Source: Leucobacter insecticola
Lineage (GTDB): Bacteria > Actinomycetota > Actinomycetes > Actinomycetales > Microbacteriaceae
Length of the DNA: 64,000 nt
Assembly (NCBI RefSeq): GCF_011382965.1
Contig: NZ_CP049934.1
Span: 1,488,001-1,552,000, forward strand
Reading direction: 5' to 3'
In this document: positions 8,144 to 17,155 of the stretch, piece by piece
Layout of the letters: every line of letters starts with the position of its first letter
Numbering within the stretch: the stretch's first letter is position 1
Notes under the pieces: model-generated
What the model was told of the DNA's origin: nothing
What the model saw: only the letters and a program-made list of their open reading frames with translations
The model's database searches: none
Program-made: the position numbers and the translations under genes

Positions 8144-8953
8144 GAGCGGGCTCGGGCGCAGTTGTGGGGTCAGGTGACGGGTGCGTGGGATCGGGTCGTT
8201 TCGGGTGATGCGTATGCGATCGGGTACGCGACTGCGACGGTGGCGAGTGTGGTGGTGCCGGGTGGTGTGGCGATTGCTGGCCGGTTGAACCAGGGGTCGA
8301 GTGCGATCAAGCCGTTGTCGGGTGTGACGAAGTCGTTGGCGGGTGCTGGGTCGAGTGTGTTGGCTGGTGTGAAGGGGCTGGCTAACGGGGTGAAGGATGC
8401 GTTCAAGGGTGCTGGTGCTGGGGCGGTGACGGTTGCGGAGAAGGTGAAGTCCGCACTGGTCTGGGCCAAAGACCGACTAGGTGCAGGTGGAGTGCAAAGC
8501 GTTGCGGACAAAATCCGGCGGGGTGAGTTGAGTCTTGAAGAAATCAATGCTCTGCCAACAGCTGTTCGTGAGCAGCTCAGGGGAATCGACCGGGGCGACG
8601 GGAGGGATATTTTCGGGAAGTACACAACCTCCGACAAGATCAGCGCAAACAAAGAAGCTCTAGGGCTCCAAGAAGTTGGCCTCGATCTGGGAGTGGATGT
8701 GCTTCCGGATCAGATAGTTGTTAGATTGGAAGCGGGAGGCCAGGGGCGCCGATACGACGGGTTGATACATGTTAAGGGAAATCAATACATAGGTGTTGAG
8801 ATAAAGAGTGGTGGTGCTCACCGCGAGTATATGCGCCCGGGTAACGTACAGCGTCAATTCGATGGCCTAGTCTCTCAAAGCAATCCTGCTAAGGGGATCT
8901 TGAATGGTCAGCCCGTTGAAATTGTTCAAGTTATTGATCATAGAGTTCCGTAG
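8144..8953 (+). pseudogene. LXG toxin C-terminal half with PD-(D/E)XK nuclease tail
   Basis: Continues the gene interrupted at 6848. To about 8458 it is almost identical to the intact LXG toxin (ERARAQLWGQ… AEKVKSAL), then the tail changes. The new tail has RRYDGLIHVKGNQYIGVEIK near its end, the D-(15)-E-x-K pattern of PD-(D/E)XK restriction-like nucleases, preceded by helices (SVADKIRRGELSLEEINAL). This would be a DNase toxin. The reading frame from 8144 to the stop is open, but separation from its LXG half means no full toxin is made in this arrangement. The immunity gene follows 11 bp later. Confidence 0.8.
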
Positions 8954-8964
8954 AAGAAGGAAAA

Positions 8965-9426
8965 ATGATTACTATTACGCATGTTTTATCCAAGAACGGT
9001 ACTTCTCACACTGAGATTCCTAATGATACGCGGATTGAGTTTGTTATCCGAAGAGCCCCAGCTTTGATGGACGGAAGAGAAAGATTCGCGATTTCTCTGT
9101 CTCGTTTGCCGGTGGGAAAGCGGCTGAGAGATGATTTGCCTGCTTCTTGGGCGGACCTATTTCTGCAGGCGGCTGGGAGCGCTGATGCGATGATGGTCGA
9201 GATACGTAAAGAAAACCCTGGCGGATCAGCTGGCCTGTATAGGCTTGCTCGACCTCTGCCTGAAAAGGGGCACTCAAGTGGCACGGTCGATATTGTATGG
9301 AATGGTCGCGTCGATGGCGTGCCTGCCGAGGAGGCGTTTGACGCGGCTGAAGCCGGTGAAGTTTTTTGGTACTACTATCAACATGATGCGGTGCCGGAGA
9401 AGTATGAGCTACGTTTTCTTGAATGA
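8965..9426 (+). CDS. probable immunity protein for the PD-(D/E)XK-tail toxin
   Basis: A soluble 153-residue acidic protein (MITITHVLSKNGTSHTEI…, ending YYYQHDAVPEKYELRFLE). It has no signal peptide or membrane segment, consistent with neutralising a cytoplasmic nuclease. A ribosome site (GAAGGA) precedes the ATG and the gene directly follows the toxin tail. No family is recognised; the immunity role is inferred from position. Confidence 0.6.
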   Translation: MITITHVLSKNGTSHTEIPNDTRIEFVIRRAPALMDGRERFAISLSRLPVGKRLRDDLPASWADLFLQAAGSADAMMVEIRKENPGGSAGLYRLARPLPEKGHSSGTVDIVWNGRVDGVPAEEAFDAAEAGEVFWYYYQHDAVPEKYELRFLE

Positions 9427-9485
9427 TCTGTGGCGCTCCTGAGTCTTCCGTGAGTTAATTTCTTCCTGGGGTACCGGTTTCTAGT

Positions 9486-9575
9486 GCGTTGGCGGAGAGT
9501 GATGCGGGCGAGTTTGGCAAGTTTGGTGTGAATATTGTGGTGCAGGATCAAGAAGACGCGGATCGTGTGGCCTGA
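9486..9575 (+). pseudogene. 3' remnant of a Lap1/DUF3130-like partner gene
   Basis: Encodes ALAESDAGEFGKFGVNIVVQ and a few more residues, matching the last 29 codons of the small partner gene at 17156-17437 with two changes (Gln for Lys, Arg-Val-Ala ending). The front of the gene is absent. It shows that another toxin module once followed here before IS events removed it. The flanks 9427-9485 hold nothing else. Confidence 0.75.
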
Positions 9576-9686
9576 CTCGTGCCACTTTGTTGGGGTAGCT
9601 CGTGTTTCTGGGTGTAGATCGTTGATTTGATGCGGTTTCTGGTTCGTGGTGACCGCACTAATTCGGGGTCTCGTAGACTTCTGTGT

Positions 9687-9790
9687 ATGGGGTTACGCGC
9701 TCGAACGGTAAAGACCGCGTCGGGTGCGACCGCGGTACAAGTCGTCGAATACGTTGATGGTGCCCGCCGGATCGTGGAGCATGTAGGGTC
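9687..9790 (+). pseudogene. IS1634-type transposase, N-terminal fragment
   Basis: From ATG at 9687 the frame encodes RARTVKTASGATAVQVVEYV and ARRIVEHVGS, the characteristic start of IS1634/IS4-group transposases. After 35 codons it is cut by the end of the second IS3-type element at 9791. Positions 9576-9686 are probably the left end and promoter of the same dead element; no other gene is visible there. Confidence 0.7.
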
Positions 9791-9824
9791 GGGTCTGCTG
9801 AGGGTTTGGTTGAGTCAGGGGTTG

Positions 9825-10709
9825 TTATGCCGCCAACGCGACAGCATCCATCATAACCACTTCGAACTCGACCGGCGTCAGCTTCCCAAGCCGGCGCTGT
9901 CTGCGTTTACGGTGGTACTTCGCTTCAATCCAGTGCACAATCGCGAGCCGCAACTCTTGCCGAGTACGCCAGGCTTTACGATCGAGCACGTTCTTCTGCA
10001 GCAGACTGAAGAAGGATTCCATCGCAGCGTTATCCCCACACGCCCCCACCCTGCCCATCGACCCTCTCAACCTGTACCGTTTCAGGGCCTTCTGGAACTT
10101 CCTTGACCTGAATTGACTTCCGCGATCCGAATGCACAATCACGCCTTCAGGGTAGCCGCGCTGCTGGACCGCGTTCGTAAGCGCCTGAACCGCGAGCCTG
10201 GCCTTCATGCGCGGCCCCATTGACTGGCCGACGATCTTGTTCGACCAGAGGTCCTTGATCGCGCACAGGTACAGCTTCCCCTCACCTGTCCAGTGCTCCG
10301 TGATGTCGGTCAGCCACACTTGGTTCGGGCCAGTAGCGGTGAACTCACGCTTCACGAGGTCATCACCCACGGGCGGGCCAGCCTGCTGGTAGCGGCGCTT
10401 ACGCTGCGTAATGACTGAACTGATGCCTGCAACATGACACAATCGCCACACCCTGCGTTCGCTCACCTGGTAGCCGAGGTCATGGAGTTCGTCAGCGAGG
10501 AACCGGTACCCGAGTTCGGGGTCGTCCTCGTGGAGTTCACGCAGCACGCTAATGAGGTGTTCTTCCTCAATCTCGCGCGCAGATTTCGGGCATTTCAGCC
10601 ACTGGTAGTAGGCCTGTTCACTGAAACCCAACACCCGGCACGCCACCGCGACCGGCACCCTGACAGGGGCACCTGGCGCAGCCATCTCTTGGACGAGCGG
10701 GGAGATCAT
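9825..10709 (-). CDS. IS3-family transposase OrfB of the second element
   Basis: 294 residues with an HTH_21 region (LISVLRELHEDDPELGYRFL) and an integrase core. Catalytic residues are visible in VWLTDITEHWTGEGKL (Asp), VIVHSDRGSQFRS (Asp) and GDNAAMESFFSLLQKN (Glu). Its ATG overlaps the orfA stop (ATGA). It is most likely made as an OrfAB fusion by -1 slipping at 10709-10715. Confidence 0.94.
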   Translation of the reverse strand: MISPLVQEMAAPGAPVRVPVAVACRVLGFSEQAYYQWLKCPKSAREIEEEHLISVLRELHEDDPELGYRFLADELHDLGYQVSERRVWRLCHVAGISSVITQRKRRYQQAGPPVGDDLVKREFTATGPNQVWLTDITEHWTGEGKLYLCAIKDLWSNKIVGQSMGPRMKARLAVQALTNAVQQRGYPEGVIVHSDRGSQFRSRKFQKALKRYRLRGSMGRVGACGDNAAMESFFSLLQKNVLDRKAWRTRQELRLAIVHWIEAKYHRKRRQRRLGKLTPVEFEVVMMDAVALAA

Positions 10710-10999
10710 TTTGGGGGTGTGATGTGTATCTGTGACAGGTATGCTGCCGCGCGACGGAGCACTTCGGTTTCCATCTCAAGCTCACGAATCCGTTTCACGG
10801 CCTTCGCCATCTCGGCCCGCTCGACAGGATCAGCTGACGGGGTCATTCCGTGGGACTGGAACCTCGCGTCGCGCACCCATGACTGCAACGCGGACTTCGA
10901 GACGCCAAGATCTTTACACACCGTCTTCTGCGAGATGCCCGACTCGACCAGCGCGACAGCGTCTCGCTTGAACTCATCACTAAACACATTCTTTGGCAT
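10706..10999 (-). CDS. IS3-family transposase OrfA of the second element
   Basis: 97 residues: helix-turn-helix (FSDEFKRDAVALVESG, KDLGVSKSALQSWVRDAR) followed by a coiled coil (AEMAKAVKRIRELEMETEVLRRA). The family-typical ending AAYLSQIHITPPK overlaps the start of orfB. Intact. Confidence 0.93.
   Translation of the reverse strand: MPKNVFSDEFKRDAVALVESGISQKTVCKDLGVSKSALQSWVRDARFQSHGMTPSADPVERAEMAKAVKRIRELEMETEVLRRAAAYLSQIHITPPK
10709..10715 (-). promoter_or_regulatory. -1 frameshift site CCCAAAA in second IS3 element
   Basis: Read in the orfA frame as C CCA AAA directly before the TGA stop, a textbook X XXY YYZ heptamer. The orfB frame is -1 and its ATG begins with the last A of the heptamer, so either slipping or stop-start coupling is possible. 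A five-C run lies in this site. Confidence 0.6.
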
Positions 11000-11068
11000 G
11001 GTTGTTATCCTTCCAGCACAGCCTCAAAGCTATGCAATCTTAGACTCAACCAAACCCTCAGCAGACCC

Positions 11069-11283
11069 CTTCTTCGGTTTGTCGAGCATGGCGCGCCTGG
11101 GCGACGCTGTTTGCTGATTTCCGGGTTGTCTGACCTGATTGAGAGGTTGACGTTGCTTCCTGAACAGGTTGCTGAGCTACTTGCGCTTGGAAACGACCGG
11201 GTGCAGGTAGTGGTATTTGATCATGTTGCGAAGGTGAATAGCGCTTACGGTCTTGTTGCTTCTCTCCGTGAGTATGTTGACAC
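11069..11283 (+). pseudogene. essC: EssC-type ATPase, internal fragment
   Basis: 215 bp almost identical to 25631-25845 in the EssC-like gene (FVEHGAPGRRCLLISGLSDL… SLREYVDT), with two visible differences near 11159-11172. Both ends are IS junctions: the second IS3 element on the left, the 1295-bp element on the right. It is a relic of a further copy of the same EssC C-terminal module. Confidence 0.9.
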
Positions 11284-11328
11284 TGCGCTCGTCAAGTTCT
11301 TGAGACAGTTTCTTGTGTCTTTCCAGGT

Positions 11329-12237
11329 TTACGCGGCCAGGGACTGGTCGCGAGTCTCGTAAGCAATGCGTGCGGCAACCGGCGGTATGCCGCCAGCGCG
11401 AGCGTGCGGGCGGCGACGGTTGTACCAGGACTCGATGTAGTCCATGATCGCTGTTCGCGCGTGAAGACACGTCCGCCAGGACCGCTGGTAAAACATCTCG
11501 GTCTTCAAATGTGAGAAGAACGACTCCGCAACGGCGTTGTCCCAGCACACCCCAACCTCTCCCATCGACTGAGTGATGCCGTTGTTCGCGCACCAGCCCT
11601 GAAACTCGCCCGAGGTGTATTGGGCACCACGATCCGAATGGAATACCACTTCCCCAGACGTGTCGACTCGGCCGTGATCGCGAGCCATGACGAGCGCGTC
11701 GATCACCAGACTGGTGCGCATATGCGTGTCGGCCCGCCACCCGATGATTTCCCCATTGAACAAGTCGATCACGGTCGCCAGATACAACCAGCCCTCATCA
11801 GTGCGCAGATACGTGAGGTCCCCACACAGCCGCTGACCTGGGACATCGGCAGTGAACTGGCGATTCCCGAACGCGTCAAGCATGTGGTTTCGAATGTGCG
11901 CGGTGCGCGCGGCAGGGTCAGCAACCGTGGTCTTCTTCCACGCCCGTACACGAACCGCTTTCAAACCCAGCTCGCGCATGATCGCTCCCACCGTGCCGGC
12001 AGCGACCGCTATGCCCTCGCCCCGCAGAATCCGCCAGATCTGGTCACGGCCGGCCTTCCCCCTCGCAGCATCGTAGACGCGTGTGACATGCCCGGTCAGC
12101 ATCTCGTGGCGTTGCCGACGCGGCGACGGCAGTGACGGTTTCACCCACCGGTAGAACGATGCGCGAGACACCCGAAGCTTGGCACACATCCACGCCACAG
12201 GGTAGTTCGCCTTCTCCGCAGCGATGAACGAGAACAC
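11329..12237 (-). CDS. IS3-family transposase OrfB
   Basis: Identical over its visible length to OrfB at 7190-8098, with the same D-D-E core (CGDLTYLRT, FHSDRGAQY, DNAVAESFF). The frame is complete. Expected to be translated as OrfAB after slipping at the GGGAAAA site in orfA. Confidence 0.95.
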   Translation of the reverse strand: MFSFIAAEKANYPVAWMCAKLRVSRASFYRWVKPSLPSPRRQRHEMLTGHVTRVYDAARGKAGRDQIWRILRGEGIAVAAGTVGAIMRELGLKAVRVRAWKKTTVADPAARTAHIRNHMLDAFGNRQFTADVPGQRLCGDLTYLRTDEGWLYLATVIDLFNGEIIGWRADTHMRTSLVIDALVMARDHGRVDTSGEVVFHSDRGAQYTSGEFQGWCANNGITQSMGEVGVCWDNAVAESFFSHLKTEMFYQRSWRTCLHARTAIMDYIESWYNRRRPHARAGGIPPVAARIAYETRDQSLAA

Positions 12238-12242
12238 TTCAG

Positions 12243-12530
12243 TTACCGTTGCTTCGCGGCGAAGAAGGCGCTGACTTTTCCCAGGAACTCAATCTCACGC
12301 TTCAGCTCCGCGTTCTCGGCCTGCAACGCCTGGTACTTCGCCCACTCCACCGGACCACGCCCCTCGGTCTCGTCTTCGGGGTGTTCTTCACGCCACGCGC
12401 GCACCCAGTTGCCCAAGGTTCCCTCGTTAATGCCGAGATCTACAGCGCACTGCGCGATCGGGCGCTTCGAGGTGATCACCAACTCAACCGCGTCAGCCTT
12501 GAACTGAGGCGTGTACTTCTTCCGATCCAT
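12243..12530 (-). CDS. IS3-family transposase OrfA
   Basis: Identical to the 95-residue OrfA at 6897-7184, with helix-turn-helix and coiled coil, and preceded by the same AGGAGG ribosome site. The frame is intact. Confidence 0.95.
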   Translation of the reverse strand: MDRKKYTPQFKADAVELVITSKRPIAQCAVDLGINEGTLGNWVRAWREEHPEDETEGRGPVEWAKYQALQAENAELKREIEFLGKVSAFFAAKQR

Positions 12531-12578
12531 ATGAAACAGTTCCTCCTAACAACTGTCTCAACAAACTGTACGGCCGCA

Positions 12579-13554
12579 ATGCGACTGCGGGTTGGGAGCG
12601 CATGTTCTCTGAGCATGCGAAAGACGTGGAGGAAGCTGACCGGTTGCTGCGTGATAATGCGCGGAAGCATGCGTTTTGGAATATGGGGCTTCCGTCCGGG
12701 AGTCGTTATGCAATAATCGCGTCGACGGGGAAAGAATTTGACCCGTTGGGGATTTTGTGAAGTGGTATGAGGTGAATGCTGCGGGTCTTGCGAAGGCGTC
12801 TGGGAATCCTGGGTGGCAGTTATTGGCGGGTATCGGGGATGGTGTCGTTTCTCTGCTCGTGACTCTGGTGAGTTTCGATTTGGTGGATTTGTGGGAAGGG
12901 GTGTCTTTACTGGCGACGAGCGAGGAGGCTTGGGAGCAGTTGTGGGCGTCGGTGGGAGACACTGCGGCGAAGGTGGTGTCTGGGGATTGGTATGCGATTG
13001 GGAAGCTTGTTCCTGATGTTGCGACTCTGGTGCTTACCTTTGGTGCTGGTGCGGCGGTGAAGGGGGCCACGGTCGCGAAAGAGGCATCTGCGGTAGCGAA
13101 AGCCGCGAAAGAAGCCGAAAGGGCGGCCGCTGCGGCCAAAGCGGCAGCTGCGAAGAAAGCCGCAGAAGCAGCAGCAGCGCAGAAGATTCTTGTTGATGAG
13201 CTTCTCAAGAATGGTGCTAAGGTCAGCCCCGAAAAAGTTGTTACCATCTTCAAAACCCCTGAGGGGAGAATTGTTTGGCTTGAAAAGGGAATCAATTCGA
13301 CGATGGAGGGTAATCCTTCTGGTCTCGCCCATATTGTCGAGGTCCATGGCGCTGAGTTTGCGCAGAGGGGTATTAGTGAGGCGCAGATTCCTGAGGTGTT
13401 GACGACCGCGATCCAGGAGGGCAGGATAATCAGATATCAAAGGCAAGGGACGGGGAGGCCTGTCTATGAATTTGAGTACGGAGGCAAGACATTGAAGCTT
13501 GCAATAACTATCGGTGACAACGGCTACATCGTGGGGGCGAACTTTTCCAAATGA
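12579..13554 (+). pseudogene. T7SS toxin, N-terminus removed by IS, RNase-like tail
   Basis: From the IS end an open frame (GWERMFSEHAKDVEEADRLL… STGKEFDPLG) stops at 12758, while the continuation is in the next frame from 12757 (FVKWYEVNAAGLAKASG). One missing G in the run at 12748-12751 would join them. A hydrophobic stretch (LLAGIGDGVVSLLVTLVSF) and an Ala/Lys/Glu coiled-coil linker lead to the tail: LAHIVEVHGAEFAQRGISEAQ, IIRYQRQGTGRPVYEFEY, NGYIVGANFSK. The His near the helix and the basic strand pair recall BECR-fold RNase toxins. The secretion domain is missing. Confidence 0.65.
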
Positions 13555-13910
13555 GTGATTTCAAGATTGAGTTTGAGGTTGAGCATCCGAGTGAGCCACC
13601 TGTCATAGATGTCCATTATGAATGGCAGTGCGATGCCCTGTGGATGTCTGGCAAATACGGGCTCGCTAACCTAGACGGTCACGAGATCGGTTTGAGTGCC
13701 GAGCTGGTGCAAGACCTGCTCGCGTGGGTAAACAGTGCCGACGCAATTTTCCCAGCTGATGACCCAGCAAGCTACGAGCTTCCAGACAACTTTCTGGAGG
13801 ATGGATACGAATTGGCTCGGCGGGTTCGTGCCGAGCTTCCACCCGAATGGGTGGTGACGACATGGCATCCAGTTCAAGGATTCGGAGTTGAGGTTCCCTT
13901 GGAAGACTGA
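13551..13910 (+). CDS. probable immunity protein for the 13.5-kb toxin
   Basis: A 119-residue acidic, soluble protein whose ATG overlaps the toxin stop (ATGA), typical of a toxin-immunity pair. The start (MSDFKIEFEVEHPSEPPVID) recurs in a partial copy at 13999, showing that the cassette end was duplicated. No family is recognised. Its role is inferred from overlap and charge. Confidence 0.65.
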   Translation: MSDFKIEFEVEHPSEPPVIDVHYEWQCDALWMSGKYGLANLDGHEIGLSAELVQDLLAWVNSADAIFPADDPASYELPDNFLEDGYELARRVRAELPPEWVVTTWHPVQGFGVEVPLED

Positions 13911-13980
13911 TGTGCGTGTCGTGAAACCCCTTGGTTTGGTTTGGTGTCTCCACATGAGCGGAGCCGGCATAATCTGACCA

Positions 13981-14070
13981 GGGGGCGAACTTCTCCAAAT
14001 GAGTGATTTCAAGATTGAGTTCGAGATTGAGAACCCGAACGAGGCGCCTTCCCTAGATTTCCATTATGAA
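13981..14070 (+). pseudogene. partial copy of the toxin end and immunity start
   Basis: Repeats the last codons of the toxin (GANFSK) and the first 22 or so codons of the immunity gene (MSDFKIEFEIENPNEAPSLD), with substitutions, then switches abruptly into EssC sequence. The copy differs too much to be a fresh duplication, so it is the edge of a related second cassette. The stretch 13911-13980 shows nothing else. Confidence 0.7.
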
Positions 14071-15929
14071 TTGCAGTGTATGAGCTGTTCCAGTCGGGGT
14101 ATGCGGGTCTTCCGTATGATCCTGACGCGGTTGTGACTGAGCGGGTGGATGAGCGGATCTACAAGATCAACGAGGTTGGTCAGTACGAGCTGTTTTATGA
14201 CCCTGATGAAGAGGTTGAGCAGGGCAAGGATACGAGTGATTTGCCGACGCAGCTTGAAGCGGTGATTGACTCGATCGCGTCGCTGTTTGATGGGGATGCG
14301 GGGTTGATGCTTCCTGATAAGCCGTGGCTGCCGGGTCTCGCGGAGGCTATCCCGAGCCCGGAGCCTCGCGGCGCGGGTGCCGGTGTGGATGCTGGGTATG
14401 CGGTGCCGTTGGGGATGCTGGATATTCCGTCGCGGCAGGCGCAGGAGAATTACGACTTTGATCTTGTGAAGGCCGGTCATACGGTGGTGTTTGGGAGTCC
14501 CGGGTATGGGAAGTCGACGGTGTTGCAGACGTTGGTGGTGAACCTTGCGAAGGCGTGTACGCCTGAGCAGTTGCATGTGAACCTGATCGACTTTGGGAAT
14601 AATGGGCTGTTGCCGTTGCGTGATCTGCCGAATGTTGCCGATATTGTGACGCTTGAAGAGGGCGAAAAGCTTGGCAAGATGCTTGAAGCGATTGCTGTTG
14701 TGCTCGCGACTCGGAAGCAGCTGTTCAAGGCGGCCGGGGTGGCGAATCTTGAGCAGTACACGACGAAAACGAAGCAGCAGTTACCGGTTCTCGTGAATGT
14801 GGTTGATGGGTACGATAACCTCACGGCGAATGATCGCCGGAAAGACAAGATCGATGATCTGTTGCTGCAGGTGCTCCGTGAGGGTGCCGGCCTGGGCGTG
14901 TATGTGGTGATGAGTGCGAGCCGGGTGGGTGGTGTTCGTGTGAACATGCTCAGCAATATCTCGACGAAGCTGTGCTTGTTCTTGAATGACGAGGGTGAGC
15001 TGGCTCAGTTGATGGGGCGTGAACGTCTGTTGCAGGTTGATGCTCCTGGCCGGGGTCAGGTGCTCACTGATGTGCCGACCGCGATCCAGTTCTATCTCCC
15101 GGGTGCGGGCGGGAATAGTTCCGAGGTGCTTGCTGCGCTTGAGGAACAGGTCTCGGTGTTGGATGCTGCCTGGGTGGGGGTACGGCCGGAGAAGATTCCG
15201 ATGGTGCCCGAGGCATTGACACCCGACGTGTTTGCCGGGTTTGGGTCTGTGCGGGAGGTGGAAGCTGGGGGTGGTGTGCCTTTGGGGTTGTCGAAGGCCA
15301 CGACCACGGCGAGAGGGTTCTTGCCGCGCACGCAGCCGTTCTTCTTATTCGCTGCGAAGGACGATGAGCAAGAGGTGTTGTTCCAGCAGCGGCTGCTCAC
15401 TCAGGGTGGACGGGCAGGGACCGAGTTCCTGATTGTTGATTTCGATGAGAGTTTTGAAGAGGTGCTTGAGGGGACCTCGTTGCCGTCGAACTTTAGCCGG
15501 GTCACGAGTAAGGGTGATGCGGGGCAGGTGGTTGCTGGGATCGTCGCGTATCTGGGGTTGAATAAGCAGAAAGTGCAGGGCACCCCGATGGTGCTTGTGA
15601 TCGCGAATCTTGCTGATTTTGTTGTGAAGACCGGGTTGAAGCCTGATGATTTTGTGTTGGCGTTGAAGAACACGTTTAAGGTGGGGCTCGATTTCATGAT
15701 CTTCAGCAGGCATGACTATGTTTCGAAGTCGTTTGATCCGGTGCCGAAGCTTTTGCGGGATCTGAAGTTTAGTGGTCTGGTGGGAGCGAGGGCGTATGAC
15801 AGTGCGTTGGTGAAGAGTATGGGCACCTCGACTGAGCCGGAGCCTGGTGTTGATGAGCCGTTCTTTGTGATGCGTGGTGGGAGCATGTTTGAGAAGATCA
15901 AGCTGCCGCGGGTGAAGGGGGCAGCGTGA
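14069..15929 (+). pseudogene. essC: EssC-type T7SS ATPase, C-terminal module, variant 1
   Basis: EssC is the membrane-bound FtsK/SpoIIIE-type ATPase that drives T7SSb secretion. Only the last 617 codons are present, from the end of the second ATPase domain (YELFQSGYAGLPYDPDAVV) through the whole third domain, with Walker A at about residues 146-153 (GSPGYGKS) and NVVDGYDNL in the Walker B region. The N-terminal membrane part and two ATPase cores are missing. Positions 14069-14514 are nearly identical to 24170-24611, after which the two proteins diverge, completely so beyond EALTPDVFAGF. The downstream DUF4176 gene overlaps the stop. It is either a remnant or a donor module for a full essC elsewhere. 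Confidence 0.85.
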
Positions 15930-16408
15930 TGAGCGAAGCACCGGTGAGTGAGATGCCAGAGCTGCTTCCTCTGGGGAGTGCCGTCCAGATCGAGGACGAT
16001 GAGGGCACGTTTGTGATTATTGCGCGGGGCTTTCAAAAGGACGGTGATGGGTTCCTTGCTGGCTATAAGAGTGTGCCGTATCCGCAGGGTGCTGCGTCCG
16101 GGGTGCGAGAGATTGTGATCAGGCAGAACCAGATCAGCAAGGTGCTGCATCGCGGGTATGAGGGTGGGGAAGAGGCGGGTTTCGCGAAGGATTTGTTGAA
16201 GAACGCGAAGGCGCCGCGGAAGGTGCCGCCGGTGCCGGTGGGTGAGCCTGATTTGAGGGTGGATCTTGCTGCCCCCGCCGCTGTTGCAACACCCGCGGCG
16301 CCCTTGCAGCATCCTGAGGCGGCGGGGAGACGCCGGCCGCCGGGATCGTGGGGGACCCCAAAGACCCGTTTGGTGAATTACGACGTAAAGGAAGAAGAGT
16401 ATGAGTGA
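15929..16408 (+). CDS. DUF4176-like T7SS accessory protein
   Basis: The N-terminal 85 residues show the DUF4176 pattern: LPLGSAVQIEDDEGTFVIIA, a YPQG loop and ISKVLHRGYEGGEEAGFAKD. DUF4176 proteins accompany EssC and LXG genes in T7SSb loci; their exact job is unsettled. The C-terminal half is a low-complexity Ala/Pro linker ending in charged residues. The ATG overlaps the EssC stop (TGATG), and the stop overlaps the next gene. Two more DUF4176-like genes lie at 16401 and 26005. Confidence 0.75.
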   Translation: MSEAPVSEMPELLPLGSAVQIEDDEGTFVIIARGFQKDGDGFLAGYKSVPYPQGAASGVREIVIRQNQISKVLHRGYEGGEEAGFAKDLLKNAKAPRKVPPVPVGEPDLRVDLAAPAAVATPAAPLQHPEAAGRRRPPGSWGTPKTRLVNYDVKEEEYE

Positions 16409-16805
16409 CGAAATGAATGAGAAGCGTCCGTTTCTGCCGCTCGGGAGCATCGTGATCCTGAACGGGTCGGTGAAGAAGCTCTTGATCGTGAGTCGTGGCT
16501 CGATCGTGGAAGACAAGTTCTTTGATTATGGTGCGTTTCTGTATCCCGAGGGCATGATCGACACGAACATTGCCTATTTCAATCATGACGACATTATGAG
16601 GGTCGTGTTCGAGGGGTACCGTGATGCTGACGATGAGCTCGTGCTTGAGATCCTCGATAACGCGTATGTGCAGTTCCAGAAGTCTCAGAGCGAACCGTCG
16701 GTGCCGGTGGCTGCTGTTCCTGCTGCCTCTGCTGCTCCGGTTGCGTCGAGTGTGAGTGATGATTTGTTTGCGAATGTGCGTGATCTGGGGGATGACGATG
16801 AATGA
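16401..16805 (+). CDS. DUF4176-like T7SS accessory protein
   Basis: 134 residues. The domain is clearer here than in its neighbour: LPLGSIVILNGSVKKLLIVS, FFDYGAFLYPEGMIDTN, YFNHDDIMRVVFEGYRDADD. It ends in an Ala/Pro/Ser linker and an acidic tail. It overlaps the genes on both sides, so the run from EssC through 17115 looks like one translationally coupled operon. Confidence 0.82.
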   Translation: MSDEMNEKRPFLPLGSIVILNGSVKKLLIVSRGSIVEDKFFDYGAFLYPEGMIDTNIAYFNHDDIMRVVFEGYRDADDELVLEILDNAYVQFQKSQSEPSVPVAAVPAASAAPVASSVSDDLFANVRDLGDDDE

Positions 16806-17115
16806 CGAACGGTTACTGAAACAGGTGATTGAACTGGGGGTTATCGTCACCAAGTTGAGGAACGTGCGCAGTGAGGTGTGGGGTTTCAACATCAACACGT
16901 ATGAGAACGCTGGCGCGAACCAGTGGAAGGGGAAGGGGCGCGACCGGTTTACGAGCAGGTTTGAGGATGCCCGCTCAACTTTTGCGCAGATTGATGGGCA
17001 GATCGGTCAGGCGATTCGTGACTGTAAGAGCAAGCAGTGGTCGTTAGCGTTTTCGATTAACCCGATCGAGCATCCGTTGCTTTCTGCGCAGGCGATCGGG
17101 ATCGCAGGGAGTTGA
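16798..17115 (+). CDS. WXG100-like small secreted helical protein
   Basis: About 105 residues from the ATG at 16798, which overlaps the upstream stop. Two helices flank a turn with QWKGKGRDRFTSRFEDA, which contains the W-x-G and the following spaced aromatic of WXG100/ESX-like proteins. Such proteins form hairpin dimers and travel through, or act as targeting partners for, the T7SS. The position between DUF4176 and an LXG module supports this. A C-terminal extension (FSINPIEHPLLSAQ) is less typical. Confidence 0.7.
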   Translation: MNDERLLKQVIELGVIVTKLRNVRSEVWGFNINTYENAGANQWKGKGRDRFTSRFEDARSTFAQIDGQIGQAIRDCKSKQWSLAFSINPIEHPLLSAQAIGIAGS

Positions 17116-17155
17116 TGTTGTTGGTAGCTGGGAGTTGGTGGAGAAGGAGTAGGTG

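Larger units (their letters stand above)
9791..11068 (-). mobile_element. second IS3-family element (1278 bp), intact
   Basis: Bounded by perfect 26-bp inverted repeats (9791-9816 and 11043-11068; outermost bases GGGTCTGCTG). Contains orfA and orfB in overlapping frames, both open. It sits between an IS1634 fragment and an EssC fragment, with no matching 3-bp flanks (GTC versus CTT), so its surroundings have been rearranged or deleted. It is unrelated in sequence to the 1295-bp IS3 element. Confidence 0.92.
11284..12578 (-). mobile_element. IS3-family element, intact 1295-bp copy
   Basis: Same ends and length as the copy at 6849, in the opposite orientation, with both transposase frames open. 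Flanks are CAC and ATG, without target duplication. The left flank is an EssC fragment and the right flank a toxin gene, two unrelated genes, so the copy marks a recombination or deletion junction. Confidence 0.96.
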
